Notes: a model not told the origin generated them from the letters alone. A DNA stretch of 64,000 nucleotides from Mycolicibacterium mageritense (GCF_010727475.1 NZ_AP022567.1:4464001-4528000); one strand, 5' to 3'; shown: positions 26,235-34,981, counted from the first letter of the stretch. Translations and numbers: made by a program.

Positions 26235-26893
26235 TGATAGATGCCTTCTCGCAGCGCCGTGGCGACCGCGCCGGCGCGATCGCTGACCCCGAGCTTGCGG
26301 TAGATGGACCGCAGATGAGTTTTCACGGTTTCCTCGCCGATCACGAGCTTGGTCGCGATGCCCCGGTTGGACAGTCCGGCTACGACGAAGGACAGGATCT
26401 CGCTCTCGCGCTGGGTCAGGCCCTGGCGGACGCCGGGCCAGAACTCGTCGCGCTGCAGGCGCGCGGCGGTGTCGGCGGCCCGGGCGGCCATACCGGGGTC
26501 GATCGCGGTCGCGCCGCCGTGCGCGAACTCGATCTGACGCACCAACTCGTCGCTGCTGATGCTCTTGAGCAGATAACCCGCCGCACCGACCCGTAGCGCC
26601 TGGAACAGGTACTGCTCGTCGTCGTACACCGAGAGCATTACGACCTTGCGTTCCGGGTCGCGCTCCCGCAGGTCGCGGCACAGGTCCAGGCCGCTGGAGC
26701 CCTGCATGCGCACGTCGCACAGCACGATGTCGGGATCCAGTTCGGCCACCACGCTCAGTGCGCGTTCGGCGCCGACGGCCTGGCCGACGACCAGTACCCG
26801 GTCGTCGAATGCAGCGAGCATGGCCTTGAGACCCTCGATGACCATTTCGTGGTCATCGACCAGCACAAGGCGCACTGGGCTGGAGGGCGCCAT
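26231..26893 (-). CDS. Two-component response regulator, NarL/LuxR type
   Basis: A 220-residue regulator. The receiver has D13/D14, phospho-acceptor D60 in VLCDVRMQG, S88 and K110. The output domain is a LuxR-type helix-turn-helix (about 156-215, GLTQRESEILSFVVAGLSNRGIATKLVIGEETVKTHLRSIYRKLGV). First gene of the two-gene operon. A near-perfect palindrome TCCCCC-TTTT-GGGGGA (26959-26974) lies 66 bases upstream in the divergent gap and is a good candidate target. Confidence 0.91.
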   Translation of the reverse strand: MAPSSPVRLVLVDDHEMVIEGLKAMLAAFDDRVLVVGQAVGAERALSVVAELDPDIVLCDVRMQGSSGLDLCRDLRERDPERKVVMLSVYDDEQYLFQALRVGAAGYLLKSISSDELVRQIEFAHGGATAIDPGMAARAADTAARLQRDEFWPGVRQGLTQRESEILSFVVAGLSNRGIATKLVIGEETVKTHLRSIYRKLGVSDRAGAVATALREGIYQ

Positions 26894-26958
26894 GGCATCA
26901 CCTTATGTGTGACGCACGGGTGTGAGGAGCAGAGCCGGGCAGAAGTTGGCCGGCCCAA

Positions 26959-26974
26959 TCCCCCTTTTGGGGGA
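26959..26974. promoter_or_regulatory. Palindrome TCCCCC-N4-GGGGGA before the NarL-type operon
   Basis: TCCCCCTTTTGGGGGA, 6-base arms around TTTT, in the 116-base gap between the response regulator and the HAD-like gene. It could be a binding site for the regulator or a small hairpin in a leader. The arms are long for the distance; no second copy was noticed nearby. Confidence 0.45.
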
Positions 26975-27009
26975 CGCGCAGCCGGTGTGACGGGGGCCAC
27001 TCTGATCAG

Positions 27010-27813
27010 GTGCCCTCACCACAGGAAAAAACATGGCGTGCCGGTCGGTTCTGGTGGGACTGTCCCCAGCTCGGCGATTCCGGTGCATATCCGCTGCGTG
27101 CGGTGATCTTCGACCTCGACGCGCTGTCCGATCTCGACCTCGACGGGCATCGTGTCGTGTTCAACGCCGCCTTCGCCGCCCACGGCCTGGGCATCCAGTG
27201 GAGTGTCGGGCGGTATCGGCAGCTGCTGGCACTGCACGACGAACGCCAACGCGTCACCGCTGAGCTGCGCAAACGCTGCGTCGGCACGGAGTGCGACGTG
27301 CTCACAGAGTTGCTCGCCGACGAGATCTGCGCAACCAAGGAGCAGATGTTCGACGAGATGATCCTCGACGCCGGGTTGGCGCCGCGGTCGGGCCTGGTGG
27401 ATCTGGTGATGGACGCGTTCGCCGCGGACATCCCGGTGGGTGTGGTCTCGAGCGGGCGCCGCGCGTGGGTCGAGCCCTTGGTGCGCCAACTGGTCGGTGA
27501 GGGGCTGGTGGAACGCATCGTCACGGGTGACGACGTCGGTGACGGCGCCGAGGCCTACCGGCACGCGCTGTGGGAGCTCGGGGTGGCGCCGCACGACGCG
27601 CTCGGCGTCGCGGGCTCCGCCGCCGGCTTGCGTAAGGCCAACGCGGCCGGGCTGGCCACCGTGCTCATCGACCCGGACGGCGTGGCGGGCGGCGGTGCCG
27701 CCGCGGCCGCGGTACGGGCCGACTATTCAGGCGCCGACGAGGCGCTGCGGCTCGCGACGTGCCAGCGGCTGCACGCCCAGTGGTGGGCACAGCACAGCCC
27801 GTCAGCCGCGTAG
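27010..27813 (+). CDS. HAD-superfamily protein with degenerate motifs
   Basis: A 267-residue protein with the overall plan of subfamily IA HAD phosphatases. Motif I keeps both aspartates (VIFDLDALSDLDLDGHR) but not the usual DGT. Motif II is present (VVSSGRR). Motif III lacks the lysine (GDDVGDGAEAYRHAL where GKPAPDIY is usual) and motif IV reads GVAGSAAGLRKA in place of the acidic EDS. Metal binding and turnover are therefore doubtful; a binding or regulatory role is possible. GTG at 27010 has no strong ribosome site, and a later start near the VIFDLD block cannot be excluded. It is divergent from the two-component operon. Confidence 0.72.
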   Translation: MPSPQEKTWRAGRFWWDCPQLGDSGAYPLRAVIFDLDALSDLDLDGHRVVFNAAFAAHGLGIQWSVGRYRQLLALHDERQRVTAELRKRCVGTECDVLTELLADEICATKEQMFDEMILDAGLAPRSGLVDLVMDAFAADIPVGVVSSGRRAWVEPLVRQLVGEGLVERIVTGDDVGDGAEAYRHALWELGVAPHDALGVAGSAAGLRKANAAGLATVLIDPDGVAGGGAAAAAVRADYSGADEALRLATCQRLHAQWWAQHSPSAA

Positions 27814-28674
27814 CGTCTCGATCACCGCGCTGAAGTCCTTGTCGGCATGGTCGACGGCGAACTTGGCGTAGATCTCGGCGGCGTGGCTGCCCAGCGGGGC
27901 CGTGGCACCCGTCGAGGACACGGCATCCATCGCGAGTCCGAGATCCTTGTTCATCAGCGCCGTGGCGAACCCGGGCGTGAAGTCGTTGTTGGCCGGTGAC
28001 GTCGGAACCGGGCCGGGCACGGGGCAGTTCGTGTGCACGGCCCAGCAGTTTCCGGTGGCTCCCGTGATGACGTCGTAGAGCGATTGGGCCGCCAGACCGA
28101 GCTTCTCGGCCAGCACGAATGCCTCGCCGACGGCGATCTGCTGCACCGCGAGCACCATGTTGTTGCACAGCTTGGCCGCCTGGCCGGTGCCGGACGCGCC
28201 ACAATGAATGATCTTGCCCGCCAACGGTTCCAACACCGGGCGGGCGCGCTCGACGGCCGCGTCCTCACCGCCGACCATGAACGCCAGCGTGCCGGCGGTC
28301 GCGCCCTTGACCCCGCCGGACACGGGTGCGTCGAGTTGGGCATGGCCGCGCTCGACCGCCTGCGCATGGATCTCCCGAGCATCGGCGACCGAGATGGTCG
28401 ACGTGTCGATGAACAGCGTGTTCTGCGGTGCGGCAGCCAGCACCTCGGCGTACACGGCCTTCACGATGTCGCCGTTGGGAAGCGACGTGATGAGCACGTC
28501 GGCTTCCGCGGCGGCCTGTGCGCCGCTGGAGAACACCTGCGCGCCCTTCGCCTCGGCGGCCTCCCTGAAGGCGACGACCGGGTCGAAGCCGCGCACGGTG
28601 TGGCCAGCCGCGACCAGGTTCGCGGCCATCGGCCCGCCCATGTGGCCCAGGCCCAGGAAAGCAATTGTGGTCAC
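27802..28674 (-). CDS. mmsB: 3-hydroxyisobutyrate dehydrogenase
   Basis: A 290-residue NAD-dependent enzyme oxidising 3-hydroxyisobutyrate to methylmalonate semialdehyde in valine breakdown. N-terminal GLGHMGGPMAANL (7-19) binds NAD, DAPVSGGVKGA is the substrate loop, and the catalytic lysine is in GQAAKLCNNM (near 169). The GTG at 28674 with AGGGAG upstream is chosen over an earlier start at 28704, which would overlap the preceding gene. It is the last gene of the mmsA-acd-mmsB operon and overlaps the convergent HAD-like gene by 12 bases. Confidence 0.93.
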   Translation of the reverse strand: MTTIAFLGLGHMGGPMAANLVAAGHTVRGFDPVVAFREAAEAKGAQVFSSGAQAAAEADVLITSLPNGDIVKAVYAEVLAAAPQNTLFIDTSTISVADAREIHAQAVERGHAQLDAPVSGGVKGATAGTLAFMVGGEDAAVERARPVLEPLAGKIIHCGASGTGQAAKLCNNMVLAVQQIAVGEAFVLAEKLGLAAQSLYDVITGATGNCWAVHTNCPVPGPVPTSPANNDFTPGFATALMNKDLGLAMDAVSSTGATAPLGSHAAEIYAKFAVDHADKDFSAVIETLRG

Positions 28675-28684
28675 GTGCAACTCC

Positions 28685-29854
28685 CTATGCGGATGCGCGG
28701 GCACGGCTCGCTTCGGAGCGACCGATCACGACGCGCATGATTTCGTTGGTTCCTTCAAGGATGCGGTGCACCCGCAGATCTCGGACGATTTTCTCCAGGC
28801 CGTACTCACGCAGGTAGCCGTAGCCGCCGTGCAGTTGCAACGCCTGATCGGCGACATCGAAGCAGGTGTCGGTGACGTACCGTTTGGCCATCGCGCACAG
28901 CGTGACCTTGTCGGGGTGATTGTTGTCGAGTGCGCTCGCCGCCCGCCACAACATGTTTCGCGACGTCTCCAGTCCGGTCGCCATGTCGGCCAGGGTGAAG
29001 CGGATGGTCGGCTCGTCGAGCAGCGCACCGCCGAACGCCTGGCGGTCGGCCAGGTAGCCGACCGCCTTGTCGTATGCGGTCTGCGCGCCACCCAGCGAGC
29101 ACGCGGCGATGTTGATGCGCCCACCGTTGAGCCCGTTCATCGCGATGCCGAAGCCCGTGCCCTCGGTGCCGCCCAGCAGCGCATCGGCAGGCACCCGCAC
29201 GCCCTCCAAGATCACCTGCGCGGTGGGCTGGGCGTTCCAGCCCATCTTCTGCTCTTGGGTGCCGAAACTGAGCCCCGGCGTGTCCTTTTCGACCACGAAG
29301 GCCGAGATTCCGCGTGGCCCTTCGGCTCCGGTGCGGGCCATCACGACGTACACGTCCGAGCTGCCCGCCCCGGAGATGAATTGCTTGACCCCGTCGAGCA
29401 CCCAGTCGTCGCCGTCGCGAACGGCCTTGGTGCGCAGCGCTGCCGCGTCCGAGCCCGCGCCGGGCTCGGTCAGACAGTAGCTCGCGATCGCATCCATCGA
29501 CGCGAGCCGCGGCACCCAGGTCTTGCGCTGTTCGTCGGTGCCGAAGCTGTCCACCATCCACGCGCACATGTTGTGGATGGACAGGAACGCCGCGAGCGTC
29601 GGGTCGGCAGCGGCCAGTGCGGTGAAGATGCGGACCGCGTCCAGGCGGCACAGCCCGCTCCCGCCGGTGTCCTCACCGCAGTAGATGGCCGCCATGCCCA
29701 GTTCGGCCGCCTCACGCAATACGTCGGTGGGGAAGTGGTGGCTTTCGTCCCACTCCAAAGCGTATGGCGCGATGCGCTTTTCGGCGAACGCGGCCGCCGT
29801 CTCGGCGATCACCCGCTCGTCGTCGGTCAAATCGTGCAGATCCACGTCAGCCAA
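28685..29854 (-). CDS. Acyl-CoA dehydrogenase, isobutyryl-CoA type
   Basis: A 389-residue FAD enzyme. SYCLTEPGAGSDA (about 126-138), KQFISGAG and the C-terminal ILEGTNEIMR, which carries the catalytic glutamate, are the family signatures. Between mmsA and mmsB it most likely oxidises isobutyryl-CoA to methacrylyl-CoA in valine catabolism. The TTG at 29854 starts directly after the mmsA stop; a GTG four codons later (29842) is an alternative. Cytoplasmic, electrons passing to ETF. Confidence 0.9.
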   Translation of the reverse strand: MADVDLHDLTDDERVIAETAAAFAEKRIAPYALEWDESHHFPTDVLREAAELGMAAIYCGEDTGGSGLCRLDAVRIFTALAAADPTLAAFLSIHNMCAWMVDSFGTDEQRKTWVPRLASMDAIASYCLTEPGAGSDAAALRTKAVRDGDDWVLDGVKQFISGAGSSDVYVVMARTGAEGPRGISAFVVEKDTPGLSFGTQEQKMGWNAQPTAQVILEGVRVPADALLGGTEGTGFGIAMNGLNGGRINIAACSLGGAQTAYDKAVGYLADRQAFGGALLDEPTIRFTLADMATGLETSRNMLWRAASALDNNHPDKVTLCAMAKRYVTDTCFDVADQALQLHGGYGYLREYGLEKIVRDLRVHRILEGTNEIMRVVIGRSEASRARASA

Positions 29855-31375
29855 CTACTTCATGGTCGGGATGACGAACTCGGCGCCATCCTTGATGCCC
29901 GACGGCCAGCGCTGGGTCACGGTCTTCGTCTTGGTGTAGAACATGATCGACGCGGGGCCGTGCTGGTTGAGATCGCCGAAGCCGGACCGCTTCCAGCCGC
30001 CGAACGTGTGGTAGGCGACCGGGACCGGGATCGGCACGTTGACACCGACCATGCCGACCTGCACGCGCGACACGAAATCGCGAGCTGCGTCACCGTCGCG
30101 CGTGAAGATCGCGACGCCGTTGCCGTATTCGTGTTCGGACGGCAGTCGCAGGGCTTCGTCGTAATCATGGGCCCGCACGATGCACAGCACCGGCCCGAAG
30201 ATCTCATCGGTGTAGATCGACATGTCCGTCGTGACGTGGTCGAACAGCGTGGGCCCGATGAAGTAGCCCTTGGAAAGGTCGGCGTCACCGAAAGCCAGTT
30301 CGTCACTGGCACGTTCGCGGCCGTCGACCACCAACTCGGCGCCGGCCTCGACGCCCTGGGCGATGTAGTCCTTGACACGCGCCAGTGCGGCCTCGGTGAC
30401 CAGTGGGCCGTAGTCGGCCTTGGGGTCGAGGCTGTGGCCGACGCGAAGCTGGTTGATCCGCTCGACGAGGCGGGCGCGCAGGCGGTTCGCGGTCTCTTCA
30501 CCGACCGGCACCGCGACGCTGATCGCCATGCAGCGTTCGCCCGCACTGCCGTAGCCCGCGCCGATCAGCGCGTCGACGGCCTGGTCGAGGTCGGCGTCGG
30601 GCATGACGATCATGTGGTTCTTCGCCCCGCCGAAGCACTGCGAACGCTTGCCGTTGGCGGCCGCGGTCGAGTAGATGTACTGCGCGATGTCGGAGCTGCC
30701 GACGAAGCCGACGGCCTGGACGGTCGGGTGGTGCAGGATCGCGTCGACGGCTTCCTTGTCGCCCTGGACCACCTGGAAGACCCCGGCGGGCAGGCCGGCC
30801 TCGATGAACAGTTCGGCCAGCCGCAGCGGCACCGAGGGATCCCGCTCGGAAGGCTTGAGGATGAACGCATTTCCGCACGCCAGTGCGGGGCCGGCCTTCC
30901 AGAGCGGGATCATCGCCGGGAAGTTGAACGGCGTGATGCCCGCGACCACGCCAAGGGGCTGGCGCAGTGAGTACACGTCGATGCCGGTGCCCGCCCCCTC
31001 GGTGTGTTCACCCTTGAGCAGATGCGGGATGCCGATCGCGAATTCGATGACCTCGATGCCGCGCTGGATGTCGCCCAGCGAGTCGGCGACGGTCTTGCCG
31101 TGTTCCATGGAGAGCAGCTGTGCGAGTTCATCGGCGTTCTGGTTCACCAGTTCGATGAAGCGCATGAGGATCCGGGCCCGGCGCTGCGGGTTGTAGGCGG
31201 CCCATTCCTTCTGGGCCTCGGCGGCACCGGCGACGGCGGTGTCGACGTCTGCTGCCGAAGCCAGCAGCACCTGTGCCTGGACCTCGCCGGTGCTCGGGTT
31301 GAGCACGTCGGCCGTCCGGGTGGATCCGGCGTTGGTGCGCTGTCCGTTGATGAAATGCGGAATCTGTGTGGTCAT
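29855..31375 (-). CDS. mmsA: Methylmalonate-semialdehyde dehydrogenase (CoA-acylating)
   Basis: A 506-residue CoA-dependent aldehyde dehydrogenase making propionyl-CoA from methylmalonate semialdehyde in valine degradation. It has the family blocks TPFNFPAMIPLWKAGPALACGN, GFVGSSDIAQYIYS and the catalytic cysteine in GSAGERCMAISVAV. The start MTTQIPHFING at 31375 fits family length; an upstream in-frame start at 31438 adds 21 residues unlike relatives. First gene of a three-gene valine operon. A CGAGATACTTGCATATCC stretch upstream may hold the promoter; no operator was recognised. Confidence 0.93.
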   Translation of the reverse strand: MTTQIPHFINGQRTNAGSTRTADVLNPSTGEVQAQVLLASAADVDTAVAGAAEAQKEWAAYNPQRRARILMRFIELVNQNADELAQLLSMEHGKTVADSLGDIQRGIEVIEFAIGIPHLLKGEHTEGAGTGIDVYSLRQPLGVVAGITPFNFPAMIPLWKAGPALACGNAFILKPSERDPSVPLRLAELFIEAGLPAGVFQVVQGDKEAVDAILHHPTVQAVGFVGSSDIAQYIYSTAAANGKRSQCFGGAKNHMIVMPDADLDQAVDALIGAGYGSAGERCMAISVAVPVGEETANRLRARLVERINQLRVGHSLDPKADYGPLVTEAALARVKDYIAQGVEAGAELVVDGRERASDELAFGDADLSKGYFIGPTLFDHVTTDMSIYTDEIFGPVLCIVRAHDYDEALRLPSEHEYGNGVAIFTRDGDAARDFVSRVQVGMVGVNVPIPVPVAYHTFGGWKRSGFGDLNQHGPASIMFYTKTKTVTQRWPSGIKDGAEFVIPTMK

Positions 31376-31486
31376 GGCGTCCGTCCAAGAGATAGGTGCG
31401 CGGTCAAGCGGCTCGGGGAACACCCGAGATACTTGCATATCCTAGTAATTGGCCGGACCGGTTGGCAAGGCCTCTGGAGATCTGCG

Positions 31487-32311
31487 TCAGCCGAGCGCGA
31501 TCAGGTCGTCGGTCGCGATCGTGCCTCCGGTGAGAACTTCGAGGTAGGTGCCCGCGCAGGGCAGGGGTCCGAGGCCGAAAGTGTCGACCCGGTTCTCGGC
31601 CGCCGGTGTGCGCAAAGCGTGCGGAGCCCGCGGCAGCGATCCGTGCTCCAGGGTCGGGATGACGCAGCGGGGCGTGGCGCCCATGGCGCGCAATCTGGTT
31701 CCGCCCACCGTGAGAACGTGGTCGGTCCACGAGTTCTCGGCGTAGGCGGGATAGCCGGGCGGCGTGGCGATCACGATGTTGGGGCGATAGCGCGCTGCCT
31801 CCACGCCGATGCGCTCCAGGGTGGCGGTGGTGATCGCGTGCAAGGGGGCGAGGTCGACGAACGAATCACCGGGCGTGGCCATGGCCAACTCGAGCAGCGG
31901 AGCCTCGACCTCTGCCTCGACTCCCCGTTCGAGCACCTGTTGTGGGTCGGCCCGCTCGATCGACGCGCCGGCCGGTCTGCTGTCGATCAGCCGGACCTGG
32001 CGCCCGGCGAACTCCGACAGCACATCGTCGATGTCATCGTCGTCGGAAGACGTGGTGGTGCCATCCGGCAGCGCGATGTGGATGCCTACCGAGTCCAGGC
32101 TCGCGGTGCACCGCAAGAGGTCACGCCACAGCCGCGCCTGTTTCGCGCTGGCAACCCGGCCGGTGGACCCGTCGAGCAGGGCCAACCTACGGTCGCCCTC
32201 GGCGCCGCGAGCGTCCACGAGCAGCGCGTCCACGCGCTCGCCGAGCATCGACTTCACCGGATAGCGGTACAGACTCTCGACCCGTAGCTGCTCAACTTCG
32301 TTGGAACCCAT
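31487..32311 (-). CDS. MOSC domain protein
   Basis: A 274-residue protein with an N-terminal MOSC_N beta-barrel (about residues 5-115, LRVESLYRYPVKSMLGERVDALLVDARGAEGDR) and a C-terminal MOSC domain (about 125-270, ARYRPNIVIATP, TLRVGG-like TVGGTRLRAMGATPRCVIPT). The conserved cysteine C in PRCVIPT is the residue that binds molybdenum cofactor in relatives such as mARC and YcbX. It may reduce N-hydroxylated compounds or carry sulphur; unverified. ATG at 32311 (MGSNEVEQL); a longer in-frame start at 32467 would run into the divergent gene. Divergent from the flavin monooxygenase. Confidence 0.85.
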   Translation of the reverse strand: MGSNEVEQLRVESLYRYPVKSMLGERVDALLVDARGAEGDRRLALLDGSTGRVASAKQARLWRDLLRCTASLDSVGIHIALPDGTTTSSDDDDIDDVLSEFAGRQVRLIDSRPAGASIERADPQQVLERGVEAEVEAPLLELAMATPGDSFVDLAPLHAITTATLERIGVEAARYRPNIVIATPPGYPAYAENSWTDHVLTVGGTRLRAMGATPRCVIPTLEHGSLPRAPHALRTPAAENRVDTFGLGPLPCAGTYLEVLTGGTIATDDLIALG

Positions 32312-32370
32312 GGCTCGAAGATAGGCCGCCGGGTGAGAAATGTGGGGCACCGAACTCTTTAATTTACGAT

Positions 32371-32380
32371 ACGGTACCGT
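32371..32380. promoter_or_regulatory. Candidate TetR operator before the flavin monooxygenase
   Basis: ACGGTACCGT is a perfect 10-base palindrome, and the wider CGATACGGTACCGTTACG is nearly symmetric with only the AT/TA pairs inverted the wrong way. It sits 12 bases before the monooxygenase start, within the divergent gap with the MOSC gene. The TetR gene at the end of the same operon is the likely binder. Confidence 0.5.
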
Positions 32381-32392
32381 TACGATTTTAGG

Positions 32393-33892
32393 ATGGCTGA
32401 TGCAGACGTGGTCGTGGTGGGAGCCGGGCCGACAGGGCTGACGCTTGCGTGTTCCCTGGTCCTGCACGGACTTTCGGTACGGGTCATCGACCGCGCGAGT
32501 GGACCGGCGACGACGTCGCGGGCGAACTTCCTACATGCCCGGGGCTCCGAGGTGCTGGGTCGGATCGGGGCGTTGGGCACCCTGCCCGAGGAGTCGCTGC
32601 GGGCGATGCGGATCACCAGCTACCTGGGCGACCGGCCCGTGATGAGGCTGGAGTTCGGGGATCCGGGTATGCGGACGGCCGCGCCACCGATGGTCGTGTC
32701 GCAGGCCAAGGTCGAGGCGGCGCTCCGCGCCCGGCTGGCCGAACTTGGCCTCACGCCGGAATGGGGAACCGCGCTCGTCGGTGCCCACCAGGACGCCGAC
32801 ACCGCAGTGGCTGAGCTCGACGGTGGGCAAACGATCCGGGCCCAGTGGATCGTCGGCTGTGACGGCGCCGCCGGCACAACCCGGCAACTGGCAGGCATCG
32901 CGTTTCCCGGCGTCAAGCTGTCCGAGCGGTTTCTGCTCGCCGACGTGCACCTGGACTGGGATCTGGACCGCGCGGGCACCACCGGCTGGATCCATCCCGA
33001 CGGTCTGGTCGGGGCGATGCCCATGCCGTCGAGCGCGTCGAACGACCTCTGGCGGTTGTTCGTCTACGACCCCGCCATGGAGCAAAAGCCAACTGACAGC
33101 GTCATTCTCGAACGGATCCGGGCAGTTCTTCCAGCGCGGACCGGGCGGGACGTCCGCGTCGGCGACGCCGAATGGCTCTCGGTGTTCACGGTGCACCGCC
33201 GGCTCGCGGAAACCTACCGGCGGGGACGCATCCTCATCGCGGGTGACGCCGCGCATGTCCACGCGCCGTTCGGCGGTCAGGGCATGCTGACCGGCATCGG
33301 AGACGCCGAGAACCTGGCCTTCAAACTCGCACTGGTGGTGCGCAATCGGGCATCTGACGCGTTGATCGACAGCTATCAGGCCGAACGGCGGCCGTTGGCC
33401 ACCGAGGTGCTGCGCGGGACGAGCGCGGTGACGCGGGTCAACGTCGCAAACACTCGGCTCGGACGTTTCCTGCGCGATCGCGTGGCCGTGCGGGTGTTCA
33501 ATCTCCCTGTCGTGCAACGATGGACGACCTTCACCACGTCTCAGCTGTGGGTGAGCTACCGCAAAGGCCCGCTCGGCGGCCGGGGGCGCAAGCCGCGTCC
33601 CGGCGATCGGATCCCGGACCTGGCCTGTTTGCGGGCGGATGGCACGCCGACCCGGCTGCACCGTGAGCTCGGTGGGCGGTGGGCGGTGCTGGTGCCGTCC
33701 GGCGTGCAGGACGACGGTATCGGGGCGGCCCGCAGGCGGCTCGGAGACTTCGTCGTCGAGCTGCGCCACCACGGGGCAGAGGTGATGTTGATCCGGCCCG
33801 ATGCCCACTTGGCCTGGCGAGGCCGGCCCGGGCATGCGGAGGGCTTGCACCGTTGGCTCACAAGGGCTTTGGACGAAGGAACGGTGCGATGA
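32393..33892 (+). CDS. FAD-dependent class A monooxygenase
   Basis: A 499-residue flavoprotein of the aromatic hydroxylase type (PHBH fold). GAGPTGL (11-17) binds the FAD ADP moiety, GCDGAAGTTR is the DG motif, and RILIAGDAAHVHAPFGGQGM is the GD motif with the flavin. The C-terminal 100 residues form a thioredoxin-like tail as in phenol or rifampicin hydroxylases. It hydroxylates an aromatic or polyketide-like compound using NAD(P)H; the substrate is unknown. ATGA coupling to the TetR gene and the palindrome at 32371 suggest induction by its substrate. A rifampicin-type role is possible but unsupported. Confidence 0.88.
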   Translation: MADADVVVVGAGPTGLTLACSLVLHGLSVRVIDRASGPATTSRANFLHARGSEVLGRIGALGTLPEESLRAMRITSYLGDRPVMRLEFGDPGMRTAAPPMVVSQAKVEAALRARLAELGLTPEWGTALVGAHQDADTAVAELDGGQTIRAQWIVGCDGAAGTTRQLAGIAFPGVKLSERFLLADVHLDWDLDRAGTTGWIHPDGLVGAMPMPSSASNDLWRLFVYDPAMEQKPTDSVILERIRAVLPARTGRDVRVGDAEWLSVFTVHRRLAETYRRGRILIAGDAAHVHAPFGGQGMLTGIGDAENLAFKLALVVRNRASDALIDSYQAERRPLATEVLRGTSAVTRVNVANTRLGRFLRDRVAVRVFNLPVVQRWTTFTTSQLWVSYRKGPLGGRGRKPRPGDRIPDLACLRADGTPTRLHRELGGRWAVLVPSGVQDDGIGAARRRLGDFVVELRHHGAEVMLIRPDAHLAWRGRPGHAEGLHRWLTRALDEGTVR

Positions 33893-34491
33893 CCAGTCCT
33901 GCCCCGCGCGGCCGGCCCCGGGAGGCGGCAACCGACCGTGCGATCCTGCAAGCCGCGCTGGACCTGTTCATCGAGCGTGGCGTCGAGGGCGCAAGCATCG
34001 AGCAGATCGCCAAGAATGCCGGCGTCGGCAAGCCGACCATCTATCGGCGGTGGTCGGGGAAAGAAGAGCTGATCGCCGCGGCGATGGAGAGCCTGGTCGC
34101 CGACGAGGTGGGCTGGGCGTCAGGCCCGGAAATCGAAATCGCGTCTCCGTACGAACTGGTCGAAGCGGCTATCGAGGGCGCGGCCGTGACCACGACGACG
34201 CCGTTCTACCGGGCGCTGGTGGCGCGGGTTTTCGGCTCGGCCGTCAGCCACCCCGAACTCATGGCCGTGTACTGGGAACGCTATATCCGCCCGCGCCGCA
34301 AGCTGGCCCGGCGCCTGTTGGAGCGGGCGCGTGAGGCGGGGACCGTGGCAGCTGATGCCGACTTGGACGTTGCGATCGACATGATGGTCGGCGCCATCAC
34401 CTACCGCGTACTGCAACCCGACCCGCCCGATGCCGAGGAGATGCGGCGTTACCTGCGCGCGGTCTATCGCCAGGTCGGTCTGCTGCCGTGA
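33889..34491 (+). CDS. TetR-family regulator
   Basis: A 200-residue regulator with a clear helix-turn-helix (about residues 14-60, AILQAALDLFIERGVEGASIEQIAKNAGVGKPTIYRRWSGKEEL) and a helical C-terminal domain. The ATG overlaps the monooxygenase stop by four bases; a much longer in-frame reading from 33679 lies inside that gene and is rejected. It probably autoregulates the operon through the palindrome at 32371. Confidence 0.88.
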   Translation: MTSPAPRGRPREAATDRAILQAALDLFIERGVEGASIEQIAKNAGVGKPTIYRRWSGKEELIAAAMESLVADEVGWASGPEIEIASPYELVEAAIEGAAVTTTTPFYRALVARVFGSAVSHPELMAVYWERYIRPRRKLARRLLERAREAGTVAADADLDVAIDMMVGAITYRVLQPDPPDAEEMRRYLRAVYRQVGLLP

Positions 34492-34509
34492 GTGGCCGAC
34501 CGTTGATCG

Positions 34510-34917
34510 TCAGTTCGGAATCATCCATGCGCTGACGCCGTGCTCGTCGAACCACGCCTGCTCCGCGGGGCGGATGGTCGTGAGCAGCCGGGTGTGCAGG
34601 GCAGCGCCCCGCTTGCTGAGGTTGACCCTGACCTTGCGGCGGTCGTCGGCGTCGACCTCGCGGAACACCAGCGCGCGTGCCACCAGGCGGTCGACCACCC
34701 GAGTCAGCGTCGGCGCGGCCGTCAGCGTCTGGGCCCGCAATTCGGCCATGGTCAGGCCCGGTGACGAGCCCAGGGCCTCCAACGCCAACCAGTCGTCGAG
34801 CGTGAGATCCTCGGGTGCGAGCGCGTGCTCGACGACCGCGCCGATCATGCGGGCGATCCGGATGATGTGGCTGGTGGACGGAGTGGCAGAACCGTCAGGA
34901 GGGAGCACGCCCGTCAT
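34510..34917 (-). CDS. MarR-family regulator (probable amidase-operon regulator)
   Basis: A 135-residue winged-helix protein of the MarR family (MAELRAQTLTAAPTLTRVVDRLVARALVFREVDADDRRKVRVNLSKRG). It is divergent from an AmiC-like sensor gene. The gap holds TTTCAATTGGAA (34970-34981), and related sites lie before the amiS gene, so it is the likely DNA-binding regulator of the amide operon. In the well-known M. smegmatis acetamidase locus a MarR-type protein, AmiA, has that job; this is a second, separate locus. The start at 34917 follows CGGCC. Confidence 0.84.
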   Translation of the reverse strand: MTGVLPPDGSATPSTSHIIRIARMIGAVVEHALAPEDLTLDDWLALEALGSSPGLTMAELRAQTLTAAPTLTRVVDRLVARALVFREVDADDRRKVRVNLSKRGAALHTRLLTTIRPAEQAWFDEHGVSAWMIPN

Positions 34918-34969
34918 GGCCGTCGACCTCCCAACTGACGATTGCCTCGCGCCGCCGACGCGAGGATAC

Positions 34970-34981
34970 TTTCAATTGGAA
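34970..34981. promoter_or_regulatory. Candidate MarR box TTTCAATTGGAA before amiC
   Basis: TTTCAATTGGAA is almost a perfect palindrome (TTYCAATTGRAA) in the 116-base gap between the MarR gene and the AmiC-like gene. It shares TTTCAWTTGGA with two further sites at 36164 and 36179. Confidence 0.6.

Noticed and set aside
25032..26720. Longer 562-residue version of the GAF kinase
   Set aside because: The first 162 codons run through the response-regulator gene in another frame and look non-coding; ATG at 26234 with ATGA coupling is much better.
28208..30970. 920-residue open frame opposite the mmsB-acd-mmsA operon
   Set aside because: Very long but antisense to three well-conserved valine catabolism genes; composition is that of a shadow frame.
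32393..33892. Rifampicin monooxygenase assignment
   Set aside because: The fold and tail fit, but many class A flavin monooxygenases look alike; no residue evidence was found for rifampicin.
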